Numbered from the stretch's first letter, positions 1 to 11,151 are shown. The stretch: 64,000 nucleotides of DNA from Zygnema cylindricum (GCA_037447655.1 JBBHKE010000081.1:117995-181994); one strand, 5' to 3'. A program made the numbers and translations. Notes: generated by a model from the letters alone, not told the origin.

Positions 1-565
1 TCTCCGTGCACAGTTTTCTAATGACGTTCTGACGGTTGCGATTGAAAGAAACAAATATCACACCCAGATTGGCGGTTCCCAATTGAAAAAAGAAAAGTGT
101 GCTTTAAAAGAAGAGAATTGCTAATCGCAGAGACGATTTTTGCTGCGCGCAGGTAGTTGTCAGAAATTGTACATTTGAAGTACAATTTCGTACAGGCTAC
201 GTACCTTTAAGTTAAGATTTGACGGTCAACCCGTCGAACAAATTTGACTGGCGAAATATTGTAACGGCGGTTAAAAAAGTGTCGCGCTTGCGAACGTCGA
301 CCGTCATAAAAAAAAAAAAAAAATCACACGGCCGGCGCAGGTTTACTGTAACAAAACTGCAGCAACCACATATAAATAAAATGGCTGCGCGCATGTAGCT
401 CCACTGTGAGAGCAAACACCGACATTTGACTTAGCCTCAAAAATGTAATCAAATCGCGAACCGTTACACTGAACTTGGACACAAATTATAGGACGACGTA
501 CAACATGTATAAACTCGCACGAAACGAAATAAACTTCGTACAAAATAAAAAAGCGTACCCGCGTA
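1..565 (+). repeat. Interspersed repeat, arm of a foldback family (copy 1)
   Basis: This stretch recurs almost base for base at 9383-9960, and its reverse complement recurs at about 9990-11000. It holds several GTAC-containing motifs and an A-run near 307-323. The short open frames in it are reverse-complement shadows shared by all copies, so I do not call a gene. The copy may begin before the window. Confidence 0.85.
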
Positions 566-682
566 TAAATATCGATGAAACTAAAATGACGCGTCGTCAC
601 GCGCGACCAAATTATTTATTTTGTACCACACAGTCGAACCGTGGTTGCTGGACGAATTTGTGCGAACGCCATATTTGACAGC

Positions 683-963
683 CCGATTTCATCCCCTTTT
701 TGGAGCGCATATTCTCATGCGTCCGCGGTTACTAAAACTCATTAATTATACTTTTTCCCTTAAAAAGGTACAATTTTGTACGGTATGACACCTACCGTAC
801 ATCACACTATTTAAATGACAACGTACTTTTTTATTTTTCATTAATTGGACAAAAAACCCTAAATGGCGTAAAGGAAAAAACATAATAATTTATGCTATTT
901 AAGAATTTGGAAAAAAAAGCGGGACTGAATTAGTGTTCAATACGCTAATAGCGATTGGCGGTG
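683..963 (-). mobile_element. CACCG-family TIR element, partial (long subtype)
   Basis: The right end (about 940-963) matches the terminal repeat of the CACCG family (consensus CACCGTGTATCGCTATTAG, here inverted) and is followed by TA at 964-965. The body, with AAAAAGGTACAATT and a CCGTAC-rich core, resembles the long-subtype members at 10181-10720 and 33250-33558. The opposite terminus is missing or diverged. Confidence 0.55.
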
Positions 964-1227
964 TACTATACTGTAGCGTTAACGACAAATATGTGTGATT
1001 GCTATCGTGGTGTTATCAACTCTATTTTGTGTACCGGCGTCGAACCTAAAAATACTGCTGACATTAATTTTGCCACGTAGCGCCAATTTGTGTGTCGACT
1101 TAGGGTAACGTTCAATCAGGCGAAAAGTGGGGAAGTTTACAGAAATCCACGACTCTCCATACCAAATCGTACCGCCTATTTTGTTTTTATATGAAAAACA
1201 ACATTACACAGAATCTTGCCAATACTC

Positions 1228-1429
1228 TCCGAAGGTCTTGGAGGTAATACTGGCCGTCGAATGTTCATCTGCGAAGAGTTCCCTTCATTTTTCTCTGTAA
1301 CTGTCAACCCACCTCGAGGAGGTGGGTTCCGAAGGTCTTGGAGGTAATACTGGCCGTCGAATGTTCATCTGCGAAGAGTTCCCTTCATTTTTCTCTGTAA
1401 CTGTCAACCCACCTCGATGAGGTGGGTTG
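1228..1429 (+). repeat. Two-copy 101-bp tandem repeat ending in a hairpin
   Basis: Two adjacent copies of a 101-bp unit (starts 1228 and 1329) differ at about one base. Each unit ends in a near-perfect palindrome, CCCACCTCGAGGAGGTGGGT at 1308-1327, with CGATGAGG in the second copy at 1409-1428. No coding function is evident. Confidence 0.9.
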
Positions 1430-1559
1430 GCAGATACAGAAAAAAAAAGTGTGACACGTTGGACGATTAAGTTACGGGTCATGATGGAAAACCAACGAAA
1501 AATCTTAAGATTTGCACATGACACCCGCTTTCCAAAATACAACCGAAAATGAAAACTAA

Positions 1560-1900
1560 ATTTCGTAACATTCCTTCGTCACGCTATTTTCGGTAACTTT
1601 TGTTCATCACACTGTTTCTCTCAAATGACTTTCGTTATGTTCGAAAACAGAAACCCTAAAAAATGAGTTGGCGCACAAACCCTAAAAAATGAGTTGGCGC
1701 AGAGAATGGCGTCTGCAAAAAGTATGCAAGTTATGTCGTATGATTACTTTGTACGCAGGTACATAGTACGAAAGTGAAGATTAGAAGTTAAGTTTGTCGA
1801 TGCTAAAAATCTGAAAGATATTCAATATCGGATCGTAGCTTGCGTGGCGCCAATCAATTTAGAACACCTGGCTTACAGACTCTCCGTGATGGAACATCGA
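1560..1900 (+). repeat. Interspersed repeat S (copy 1), with internal 26-bp duplication
   Basis: The segment matches the reverse complement of about 36678-36990, sharing AAAAAATGAGTTGGCGC, the GTGATGGAACATCGA block and the TATTTTCGG block. Around 1651-1702 a 26-bp unit containing AACCCTAAAAAATGAGTTGG is present twice in tandem, whereas the other copy has one unit. AACCCTAAA looks telomere-like, but two occurrences do not make a telomere array. Confidence 0.7.
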
Positions 1901-2346
1901 CCCAATCGACCCGGTCTGAAGAGTTGGCCGTACAATTACAGAAACGTCTGATGAAAATTGACCCTTAGCTTGTACGTTGAGCTAACAGAAGTACTATTGA
2001 ATGTCCTAATGTAACATTGACAGCATCCGACGGGTGATGTACTTGTTGGGTGTATAAATGGTACAAACATATAAATTATAGTAAAATTAAAAGTATTTTA
2101 GGTCTTTTGACGCTATTTTATGGTTTTTATTAAGTAATATTGGCGCTAGAGTACTTCCGGTGGTAACTGCTATTTAAATTTAATTCACCTGTGAAACGCA
2201 CTTCATGTCGTAAAATGAGATGACACGTGAGCATTTTGTCCGAAAACATACTTGTATTTAATCAAAGAACATAGAATAAGGTGGTTAATGCTGAACCAAA
2301 ACTTTTCATATTAGCGTCAATTCTCTTAAAGTGTTGATAACACTTA

Positions 2347-3033
2347 GGGCGGACTTCCATTAGCAAAAAAGTAGGGCTGTTTACTGAAGGCGGTACATTC
2401 TCGTACAAGTCCATACCACTATTTTTTTAAAACACTAAGTTACCACTAAGTTTAAAACTTGACCGTCGGATTCATTGCACTTTTTATCTGAGACGCCACG
2501 TCGCCAGCCCTACAGTTTGTGGCGACCGTCCACAGTGAGGACACTTTGCACACACTGAACGTGTAAAAATGGGCCGCGTGGAAAAGAAAAAATATCTACG
2601 ATGAGCGCGCGCCTATGTGCGCACACGTCGCATGTGCCATGTGCATTATGCCAGGTGGATGCTAATACGCGGAAATTATCCCGTCAGGCTCCCACCATCA
2701 AAGTTTGCCAATTTACCGCCGCCTTTTTGTTGTTCCGTTTTGAAGTTTTGGATAGTACATTATAATGCCCTCGTACGAGTCATTGATTACCTCCGCTGGT
2801 AGAGATATTTCCTCCGCTCGTACAGATATTACCTCCGCTAGAACAGATATTGCATTCAGACTTTGCCTTCAAAGATTCTCTCAAGATTTTAAGCATCGAA
2901 TATTAACCTACGTGTTACCAACCAGAATGAGCCACGCAAATAAAAAGTGGTTTGGTGATGCGACCTTATGGAAGGCACGCCCTTCAGTATACGAATCCTT
3001 ACATTAATTGAAACGCCTAATGGAAGTCCGACC
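2347..3033. mobile_element. PIF/Harbinger-like MITE, TSD TTA
   Basis: The termini are inverted repeats: GGGCGGACTTCCATTAGC at the left and its partner ending GGAAGTCCGACC at the right. Both ends are flanked by TTA (2344-2346 and 3034-3036). A 3-bp TWA duplication with GGG-starting TIRs is typical of PIF/Harbinger. The body has repeated TACAGATATTACCTCCGC-like units near 2800-2860. No transposase frame is visible, so it is non-autonomous. Relatives lie at 11152-11856 and in 33723-36673. Confidence 0.75.
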
Positions 3034-3231
3034 TTATTTATGATGAAAAACATCCGAGACAAAACTACTCTAATAACGAAGTGTGGTGTATCATAAGTTC
3101 ATTGGCTAGAAAATGTCGAGTCTGGAATAGTGTTATTACCGCGTATATTTTCAGTGATGTGTATCGAGCCGGTTTTCATTTGATTTTTACGCGCTTCGAT
3201 ATCATTACAATAGTTGACGATCGATTGGCAT

Positions 3232-4421
3232 CAGAGGCAGAGGTCGCTATCGGGTACCCGAATCCGTACCCGACCTATACCCACCCGCCCACGTCGGATC
3301 CGGAACGGATTTGGGTGCCAAATTTTGGGGGCCGGCCGGATTCTGCCAGTGATTAAAAAAAAAAAAAACAAATTCGGGTACGGCCGTTTAAGCAAAAACG
3401 GAAAAAAATGAAGGCTTCGTAGGTACGTTCCACTACAGTACTGAACAGTACACTATTGTCCATACTATACAACATTATTGTACTTTGTACTCTTGGTATT
3501 GTGGAAGGTATGTGGGAGATATACCATTAATTTTGTACTTATTCAGGTACGGAGGGTTACCGGTAGTCGCGAGAAACCAAGTTTCGGTTAACTTTTTTTT
3601 CGTAAACGCGAATCGGGGTGCTGGGTAACAATTAGGAGCGTGACGTAACGCGGGTGGATTTCGGGTGTTCAGATTTTGAAAAAAAAAAATGTCGGATTCG
3701 GGTATCGGAAATTTTGACTTCTGCGACCCCTGATCAGAGGTCGCAATCGGGTACCCGAATCTGTACACGAGCCATATCCGATCCGTACCTGGCCTGCCGC
3801 ATCGGATCCCGAACGGATTCTGGTGCCAAATTTTGGGGGCCGGCCCGATTTGGCCGAGTGATAAAAAAAAAAAAAAAAAAAATCGGGTACGGCTGGGTAA
3901 CCAAAAAACGAAAAGAATTGAAGGTTTACTAGGTACGTTCCACTACTGTACACCGCTTATCGCTTTTAATGTTAATATTTTTTTTGCCACTTAAAACATC
4001 TTTTCTCCGCAGATACGTGTCGGATTAAGGATCTGACGGTTAGATTGAAAGGCAAGATTCTCAGCTTCCAATTGGTGGTCTCAAATTGAAAACTGAACAA
4101 ATGTGTACGGAGAAAAGATGTTAAGTGGCTAAAAAAGTATTAACACTAATAGCGATACATGGTGTAGTGTCCATAACTCCATACTATCCAACATTATTGT
4201 ACTTTGTACTCTATCGTGGAAGGTTATAAAAGAGATGTACCACTAATTCTGTACTTATCCGGGTACGGGCGGGTAGGGGTAATCACAAGAAATCAAGTTT
4301 TGGTTAACTTTGTTTTTGGTAGGAGCGTGCAATAACCTGGCAGGATTTCGGGTGTTCACATTTTGAAAAAAATAAAATTGTCGGAGTCGGGTATCAGAAA
4401 TTTTGACTTTTGCGACCTCTG
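3232..4421. mobile_element. hAT-like MITE, two tandem copies in one 8-bp TSD
   Basis: Two head-to-tail copies of about 500 bp (about 3232-3734, and 3736-4421 including a nested insertion). Each begins CAGAGGTCGC-ATCGGGTACCCG and ends in the inverse, GCGACCTCTG. The pair is flanked by one 8-bp duplication, ATTGGCAT, at 3224-3231 and 4422-4429. Eight-base TSDs and CAGRGG termini fit hAT elements. The left end carries an extra CAGAGG. The second copy contains the CACCG element at 3951-4164. No transposase is visible. Confidence 0.75.
3951..4164 (+). mobile_element. CACCG-family MITE (short subtype), nested, TA TSD
   Basis: This 214-bp element starts CACCGCTTATCGCTTTTAAT and ends with the inverted terminus CTAATAGCGATACATGGTG. 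TA lies on both sides (3949-3950 and 4165-4166). The long subterminal inverted repeats around 4000 and 4115 share ACATCTTTTCTCCG and its complement. A TA duplication is typical of Tc1/mariner-type elements. Close relatives are at 15468-15683, 17929-18138 and 24003-24143. Confidence 0.85.
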
Positions 4422-4429
4422 ATTGGCAT

Positions 4430-6083
4430 CAAATTTGGTGCATTTTTGCAGCGCGCTACTGATTTTGTCAATTCTCGATATTCATTATTACCTTCGTTTT
4501 CAACCTAAAAAAATAGCCCTGTCATCCACATGTCGTACTATTCATTATTCTCATCTGGCCGCTATTGCTGTTAAAAAGTGCTTTGGCTTGGCATTATACT
4601 TTTGAATGGCTTAATGTGAAATAAATGAGGAAAATCAAAATCAAAATCAAGTAAAAAAAAGGCAGAAATCGAGGAATAGAAGTAAAGTATACCTTCTTAG
4701 GCCTAAGGATAAGATGCAATTCACAGAATAAAAAATGGAAGAAATTCTTTTTTTGAATATGCTTCTATATCGACAATTCTACAGTTTGTATCGAAGATTT
4801 TTCAAAAAACGGGAAAATCATGATTGACGGTTTCAATTGAAATACACATCATAGATATCCTGTGCGCTTACAATGCCCGTACAAAATGCTGTGCCCCCGT
4901 ACACCACATTCTGAAACCCTAATTTCATCACCTTGCCATCACGAACTCAAGATTTTGTCGAGGAAGTTTGTGCGAGATGACATCAGCATGCTAGATTTCA
5001 GCAGCACTATTAGCTGCCTGTAGGGTCGACGTCATTAACACACAGCATTACTGTAAAAAAAACCACATTCGCGAGTGAATTACTGATACAGCACTCCATT
5101 AACTGTAGTCAGTCTGTCGTTAAGACCTGTTAATTTTTTAAACGTGTAAGACTGGCATTGAAAAAAGCTTCCAATAATTAGGATTTTCAGTTTCGAATCT
5201 GATGGCTTGCTTTCTAGACCATATTTCAACCTTTCCAAAAATAGAACGCTTTTTATACAATACACTTTTTCACAACACTCCTAGCATACTCCTAACTTCC
5301 CTTCAGCAGTGGTACAATCGTACACCGGTACAATTTACGCTACATAGAACTTTCTCATAGTATTCACCCGAATGAGCCAATGTTGGACTTTTTGACAACC
5401 AGTTAAGAAAAGTCGGCAGGAATTAGGGTTTAGGTGTCAATTCCGGTGTTCAATTCCTAATCAGAATTACATTAACATTTGGACTAGGGCAGATATTTCG
5501 TAAAAGAAATCCAAAAGATCCAAAAACCAATTCTTACGATACATGTGACATTAGTAACACCATTTTCTTTTACAAGCGATTCCGACCGACATGATCCCAT
5601 TGTCTACACGACTGTACACCAAACGACTACAGAAATTTGAATAAAAAAACCACACTATCCTAAAAACATAATGTAGAATGAAGGCATCAGAAATGCAAAA
5701 CTACAAAAGATAAGAACAGAAGACCAAAAATTTTACACCTGAAAATCCACTTGACCTAGAGAATAAGAAAAAAAAAAACATCAAAAGTAAGCAATTCCTT
5801 GTTTTCAAGTAATATTGCATTCCCAAAAACAATCATCTCTCCAAAGAGTCAAACACCAAAAGAGTTCCGACCAGAGAAAACAAAATACTGGGACGGAAAC
5901 AAAAAGAAACAAACATTACAATTTCATAAGATGAGTGAAAACCCCGATTTCCAAAATCAATAAAAAAAGAAAAACCTTCCTTCACTTTTGTGAAATTACC
6001 ATACAAATAGAAATAGCATCAGAATCCCAACTGACAAATTCCACTGCTAAAAAAAAGAGAGAAAAAAACAAATTACATCCCTG
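4430..6083. other. No gene recognised
   Basis: AT-rich sequence with short scattered open frames on both strands and no domain, splice pattern or TIR pair that I can defend. From about 5650 on it becomes A-rich on the plus strand. Confidence 0.6.
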
Positions 6084-6160
<77 letters not shown>

Positions 6161-6196
6161 TTACATCCCCGAAAAAAAAAAAAAAAAAAAAAAAAA
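6084..6196 (+). repeat. Poly(A) tracts with a duplicated ATTACATCC junction
   Basis: A run of about 65 A is followed, after AAATTACATCCCCG, by a second A-run of about 20. The same ATTACATCC precedes the first run, so a short unit plus A-tract was duplicated, or two A-tailed insertions share a target. No retroposon body is recognisable to the left. Confidence 0.85.
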
Positions 6197-6379
6197 GGGA
6201 GAATATATCTAACTTTCAACTAATTGCAAGCTCCCGGTATTGAGATTACTTATGAGCAATTCATATAAGAGGAAAAAAACAAGAAATGGACACTAAACAA
6301 AGGAAAGAAAAGAAAAAAGAAAAAAAAAAACTGTAGTTCGAATGAATTTCCAATACCTTTATATAGGTAAATTCAAAAA

Positions 6380-6475
6380 TCACAAAATTCGTCGACGTCT
6401 CAGATAAAAAACAATTGCCATAAATAAAATTATTCCTCCAAAAATAATTCCACAAGTTGTTAACCAAAACGCCGC
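6380..6475 (-). CDS. Candidate last exon encoding a C-terminal membrane anchor
   Basis: On the minus strand a pyrimidine tract and CAG at 6476-6478 precede 31 open codons ending in a stop at 6380-6382. The peptide is a hydrophobic stretch of about 24 residues (AAFWLTTCGIIFGG at its start) followed at once by RRRR and three residues. That is the pattern of a single-pass membrane protein with a very short basic cytosolic tail. It would read at phase 0 from an upstream exon that I could not join with confidence. AT-rich DNA makes hydrophobic frames easily, so this is tentative. The coiled-coil exon at 8840-8958 is on the same strand upstream. Confidence 0.3.
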   Translation of the reverse strand, partial: AAFWLTTCGIIFGGIILFMAIVFYLRRRRIL

Positions 6476-6720
6476 CTGCAAGAAAAGGACAAAATCTGAC
6501 CCAGACCTTAATAAACCTGAAAATTAACAAAATAGATAAAGGAACGAATAAAAGAAAGAGAAAAACTCAGTAAAAAAAATGCAAAACTTAATTCAAAATA
6601 AAGTCCTATTAAGAAAGGAAAGCCCTAAAAACCTTCACTTACATGTTATATTCAATAATGGGAAATACTGCCAGAAATACTTACGCCAAGAGAACAAATT
6701 AATAGTAGATAAATTTTTTC

Positions 6721-6845
6721 AGTTTCCAGTTTTCAGTTTATTGGTTTAATCAGTTTCGGTCTTCCTTCCAATTTCGATATCGATTCTGTTTCCACTCCAG
6801 TTTCCTTTCCAGTTTCAGTTTCAGTTCTGGTTTCAGTTCCAATAT
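6721..6845 (+). repeat. Degenerate TTTCAGTTTC-type minisatellite
   Basis: Imperfect repeats of CAGTTTC/CGGTTTC-like units about 6-12 bp long. A related stretch sits at about 7485-7570 (CTGTTTCGGTTTCTG and similar). The hydrophobic frames that cross these stretches are therefore probably by-products of low complexity. Confidence 0.6.
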
Positions 6846-7399
6846 CAAACAGTTTACACCCATAAATAAAAATGACCACAAATGACAAAAAAAGACTGCC
6901 ATATATACCACAACTTTACAAAAAAGTGACACTTTTTCGAGTAGAAGGTTCCAGAGCAATTCGCATTCCCCCTGTTTTTTTAATTTTAGGCGTAACCAAT
7001 CTAAATATTCTTCGATTCAATGTGACCATTATCACACTGCTATATTTGTAAAAAATCTGCAGTAAAAAAAAACTGCAAAAGTTTCAAAATTTCAGTCCCC
7101 ATTTCTTACCTCCAGTCAATTATATACGATCTGAATATAACTTACTAATGATTTTTGGTTTCTTTTTATTTCTGCGAATTAGGTTTACATTCGGTTTAGT
7201 AACAAAAGAAATAATAATGTTGGGCGAATTGAAATCCTTGGTAAACTGCTCCATAATTAGTGTGGATGAAATGAACATTGATACCATAACTGTAAACTGT
7301 ATTGTCACATTAAATAATGGTGGGGAGCGATGTACGTACGAATGTTGGTTCCTGTATCATAAAATAAAAAAAGCACACGTACTTTAAAGCTATCTTTGT

Positions 7400-8320
7400 C
7401 AATTTTAAATGTATTTTTTGCTGTATTCGCACCTAAAACACAGTAATTTCGAACCGGACAGTTTTCTGGAGGCTATTTCGTTATTATTTTTTGGCTGTTT
7501 CGGTTTCTGTTTTGCTGTTTCAATTTCTGTTACGGTTCCCGTTCTGTCTCCTATAACTGTTTCAACTCTTATTATATACAAATGTACATATATACCCTCG
7601 AAAAAAAATAGTAATACTGCACATAAAAATAGTATGTCCAGAAAAAAAACGGATCTCGAGGAACTAATTTATTCCCACAAGATTTTAATTAAACCACGAC
7701 GAGTTCATTCTATAAAATATATAAAAAAAGGAGTAAACGACTAAAGAACCAGACTATATGTGACTTCAAATTATACTGATACAAAATGAGGAACTATTAA
7801 AGTTTTTTGGTATAAGGTCAGGTCTGTTTCAGGAGGTCATTATTCAATAGATGAAAAAAAAGTTTGCCCTAAATCGACGTAAATGTCGAAATATCGCAGA
7901 AAAGATTGAAAGGGCAATCCGATTTTTTTTTGCAAAATCGCAAAAACTGAAGATGTTGTCAAAAATGACACTAAAAAGGTACAAAAACAATGTGTATTTT
8001 ATGCATAATGTACAATTACATGGCCTCCTTTGATGGAAAAACCCTAAAAACAATCAAAACAAACCCTAGAAAACAAAAAAAATCTTGCAATTGTCAAGGT
8101 CATTCGTAAACATAAAAAATACAAAACCATGAAAAGAAAAGAAGTAACGGAAAAATCAGGCATTCTCAGACATAAAAAAGTCAGCATATGAATATCCTTC
8201 TTAACCGAGAGCATGAATTTGTTGAAATATAAAATACTCGAAATGTAGAAAAGTTGTGGAAAAAAAAAACAATTCAAAATTTACATAAAAAAAATAAAAA
8301 AAAATGAAAAGGCGTTCAGA
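7400..8320. other. A-rich sequence, no gene recognised
   Basis: Low-complexity A/T sequence with short frames on both strands. A minus-strand segment at about 8328-8395 could be an exon (it includes LRSRLEEH, with GTAAGA after it), but I could not define its acceptor. Confidence 0.5.
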
Positions 8321-8697
8321 TTCTTACAATATGTTCTTCCAATCTCGATCGTAAATTCATCCCGAAAATACCTATTAACCACCGATTCAAATCAGAGAAA
8401 ACCAAAAAAAAAAAGAAAAAAACTTAGCAGTTAGAACGAAATCCGGGAGAAAATATTCGACTCGCACGTTTCTTTTTTAACAGGCGAAGGAGGAAGGAGA
8501 AATACCAAAGGAAAATAGAAAATTGAAACTGTGGACTCTGAGGACAAATGTTTCACAAAAAACAAAATAAAAAGGATACCCACAGTTGATCAAAAATAGT
8601 TTCCTAAGGATAAAAGACAAAAAAAAGAGTGGAAAAAAAAAGGAAAAGAAACCTAAAAATCCAATGGATACAACACAACAATTGAGAAATCAAAACC

Positions 8698-8790
8698 GGA
8701 GAGAGAGAGAGAGAGGGAGAGGGAGAGGAGAGAGAGAACAGGGGGGAGAGGGACAGATGGAGAGAGAGAGAGAGAGAGAGTGGCAGATAG
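8698..8790 (+). repeat. (GA)n / (GGGAGA)n microsatellite
   Basis: Nearly pure purine tract of GAGA and GGGAGA units, followed by a short (TA)n. A second purine tract of the same kind lies at about 8990-9070. Together they flank the candidate minus-strand exon at 8840-8958. Confidence 0.9.
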
Positions 8791-8839
8791 ATATACATAT
8801 ATATATATACATAAATAAGTAAGTGAAAAAAAAAATTAC

Positions 8840-8958
8840 TCTCAAAGAAAAAGTGTCCTCTTCCTCCAACAATTCCATTTTCTCCTCGATTTCTGATTTT
8901 TTTGCCGCCAAAATTTGTGCCTCCCTCGCCTTCTCTCCGTACCTCCTCTTCCAGTCCT
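8840..8958 (-). CDS. Candidate internal exon, charged coiled-coil segment
   Basis: On the minus strand TTCCCCAG (8959-8966) precedes 119 nt that end at GTAATT (8834-8839). The frame reads DWKRRYGEKAREAQ, then a Lys/Glu-rich stretch (KKSEIEEKMELLEEED): amphipathic, helix-prone and likely coiled coil. The composition is unlike the flanking purine repeats. About 150 bp upstream a second acceptor starts a similar segment (9110 downwards, reading DDRKRRYGG), so this exon start seems to be duplicated and the outer copy decayed. I do not recognise the family. It may belong to one minus-strand gene with the membrane-anchor exon at 6380-6475. Confidence 0.4.
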
Positions 8959-9382
8959 CTGGGGAAATAAAAGAATAAGACAAAAATGAGAGGAAGAGGG
9001 AGGGCGAGAGAGGGAGGGGTCGACAGAGGAGTGGTAGTGGGAGAGAAGGGAGAGAGAGAGAGGGAGAGTGGTAGGGTAGAATATCCCTCCATACCGCCTC
9101 TTCCGGTCATCTGAGAAAGTTAAAGAATAAGACAAATTATGTGGTAATCAATCGAATCGTCTGGACATGGACAGCATTTTTCCCGGATAATATATGTTTA
9201 TAGGATAATAAGCGTAAAAGATACGTAATTAATGGTATGCCGTCGGATCTGTTCGGTAACGATCTTATTTACTTGAAATTGTTAAACCTGCTTTTTCAAA
9301 ATTGGACCGTGTATAGCTACAGTAGTTCGCTACAGTAACTGTTACTGGTGGCAATGTTTTTCCCGCAAATTAAAAAATTATT

Positions 9383-11062
9383 TCTCCGTGCACAGTTTTC
9401 TAATGACGTTCTGACGGTTGCGATTGAAAGAAACAAATCTCACACCCAGATTGGCGGTTCCCAATTGAAAAAAGAAAAGTGTGCATAAAAAGAAGAGAAT
9501 TGCTAATCGCAGAGACGATTTTTGCTGCGCGCAGGTAGTTGTCAGAAATTGTACATTTGAAGTACAATTTCGTACAGGCTACGTACCTTTAAGTTAAGAT
9601 TTGACGGTCAACCCGTCGAACAAATTTGACTGGTGAAATATTGTAACGGCGGTTAAAAAAGTGTCGCGCTTGCGAACGTCGACCGTCATAAAAAAAATAA
9701 AAAATTCACACGGCCGGCGCAGGTTTACTGTAACAAAACTGCAGCAACCACATGCAACCACATATAAATAAAATGGCCGCGCGCAGGTAGCTCCAATGTG
9801 AGAGCAAACACCGACATTTGACTTATCCTCAAAAATGTAATCAAATCGCGAACCGTTACACTGAACTTGGACACAAATTATAGGACGACGTACAACATGT
9901 ATAAACTCGCACGAAACGAAATAAACTTCGTACAAAATAAAAAAGCGTACCCGCGTATAAATAATTTGGTCGCGCGTGACGACGCGTCATTTTAGTTTCA
10001 TCGATATTTATACGCGGGTACGCTTTTTTATTTTGTACGAAGTTTATTTCGTTTCGTGCGAGTTTATACATGTTGTACGTCGTCCTAGAATTTGTGTCCA
10101 AGTTCAGTGTAACGGTTCGCGATTTGATTAAATTTTTGAGGCTAAGTCAAATGTCGCTGTTTGCTCTCACAGTGGAGCTACACCGCGCATCGTTATTAGT
10201 GTCAACGACACTAATTTGGGTTCTTAAAATTTTGATTTTTTTCCTCAAATAGGATACATGATTTTAATTTTTCCTTGACGTTAATTAAGGTACCGTACAA
10301 AATAGCGTAAAGGACGAATTTCAATAATATATAAATAGTGTGGTGTACGGTCGATGTCAGACCGTACATAAAGGTACCTTTTCAAGTGAAAATTTTACAA
10401 AAAATGAGTTAAATCAGACGCGCACGCATAGGATCGTGCGCTAAAAAAACGGGATTGTTCTGACACGTAAATTAGTCTTACCAGTACGGATATTTAAATT
10501 TCACGATGGCGTACGATTTTAAAATATTTTGCACGGATACATATATTAGTGTATATAATTGTACAACGAATATTCCATTTTTGCTGTTCCCAAATTAGCA
10601 TAAACGCCGAAATTAGAATACACCCTTTTTAAAAAAATAAAAAAATTCTTAATTAGCCTCAATGACGGTATATTTACTTCCACACTATTTAAACTTTGAC
10701 ACTAATAACGATGCGCGGTGTACCTGCGCGCAACCATTTTATTTATATGTGGTTGCTGCGGTTTTGTTACAGTAAACATGCGCCGGCCGTGTGATTTTTT
10801 TGTTTTTTTATGACGGTCGACGTTCGCAAGGGCGACACTTTTTTAACCGCCGTTACAATATTTCGCCAGTCAAATTTGTTCGACGGGTTGACCGTCAAAT
10901 ATGAACTTAAAGGTACCTAGCCTGTACGAAATTGTACTTCAAATGTACAATTTTTGACAACTACCTGCGCGCAGCAAAAATCGTCTCTGCGATTAGCAAT
11001 TCCCAAAAAGAATATATATTTTAATTAGCGAAAAAAACATTAACACATAGCGTTACACGGTG
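9383..11062. repeat. Large foldback (inverted) repeat
   Basis: The left arm (9383-about 9960) is a second copy of positions 1-565. The right arm (about 9990-11000) is its reverse complement, so the two arms can pair over several hundred bases around a loop at about 9961-9990. The right arm is interrupted by a TA-flanked element at 10181-10720. The outer right end finishes in a CACCG-type terminus (…ACACGGTG, then TA at 11063-11064). The left side just before 9383 (TGTTTTTCCCGC…TTTCTCCGTGCACA) resembles the CACCG short subtype, so the whole unit may be a large member of that group. Confidence 0.8.
10181..10720 (+). mobile_element. CACCG-family MITE (long subtype) with proven TA TSD
   Basis: This 540-bp element runs from CACCGCGCATCGTTATTAG to its exact inverse, ending CGATGCGCGGTG, with TA on both sides (10179-10180 and 10721-10722). 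The pre-insertion site can be read from the other foldback arm and from copy 1: GGAGCTACCTGCGCG with one TA. The insertion is therefore clean and duplicated exactly TA. No transposase frame is visible. The short frames inside are shadows. Confidence 0.92.
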
Positions 11063-11151
11063 TACTTCAAAAGTTTGTAGTTGACAATGAGTGTACGTTT
11101 GTTATTTACTGGACAGCGAACTGAACTAGACCAAGGGGAAAAGTTGACTTA

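Noticed and set aside
1650-1702. Telomere-like AACCCTAAA repeats
   Set aside because: Only two units, inside a 26-bp duplication of an interspersed repeat; no array.
7193-7384. Plus-strand exon with an Ig-like look (LKSLVNCSIISVDEMN…) after TTAG
   Set aside because: The opposite strand is also open with plausible splice sites, and neither side joins to further exons. AT-rich chance frames cannot be excluded.
7409-7744. Membrane protein with a hydrophobic segment
   Set aside because: The hydrophobic part is translation of a degenerate CTGTTTC minisatellite also seen at 6721-6845.
8604-9135. 168- and 97-codon minus-strand frames as whole genes
   Set aside because: Mostly (CT)n translation. 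Only the short spliced segment at 8840-8958 has non-repeat composition.
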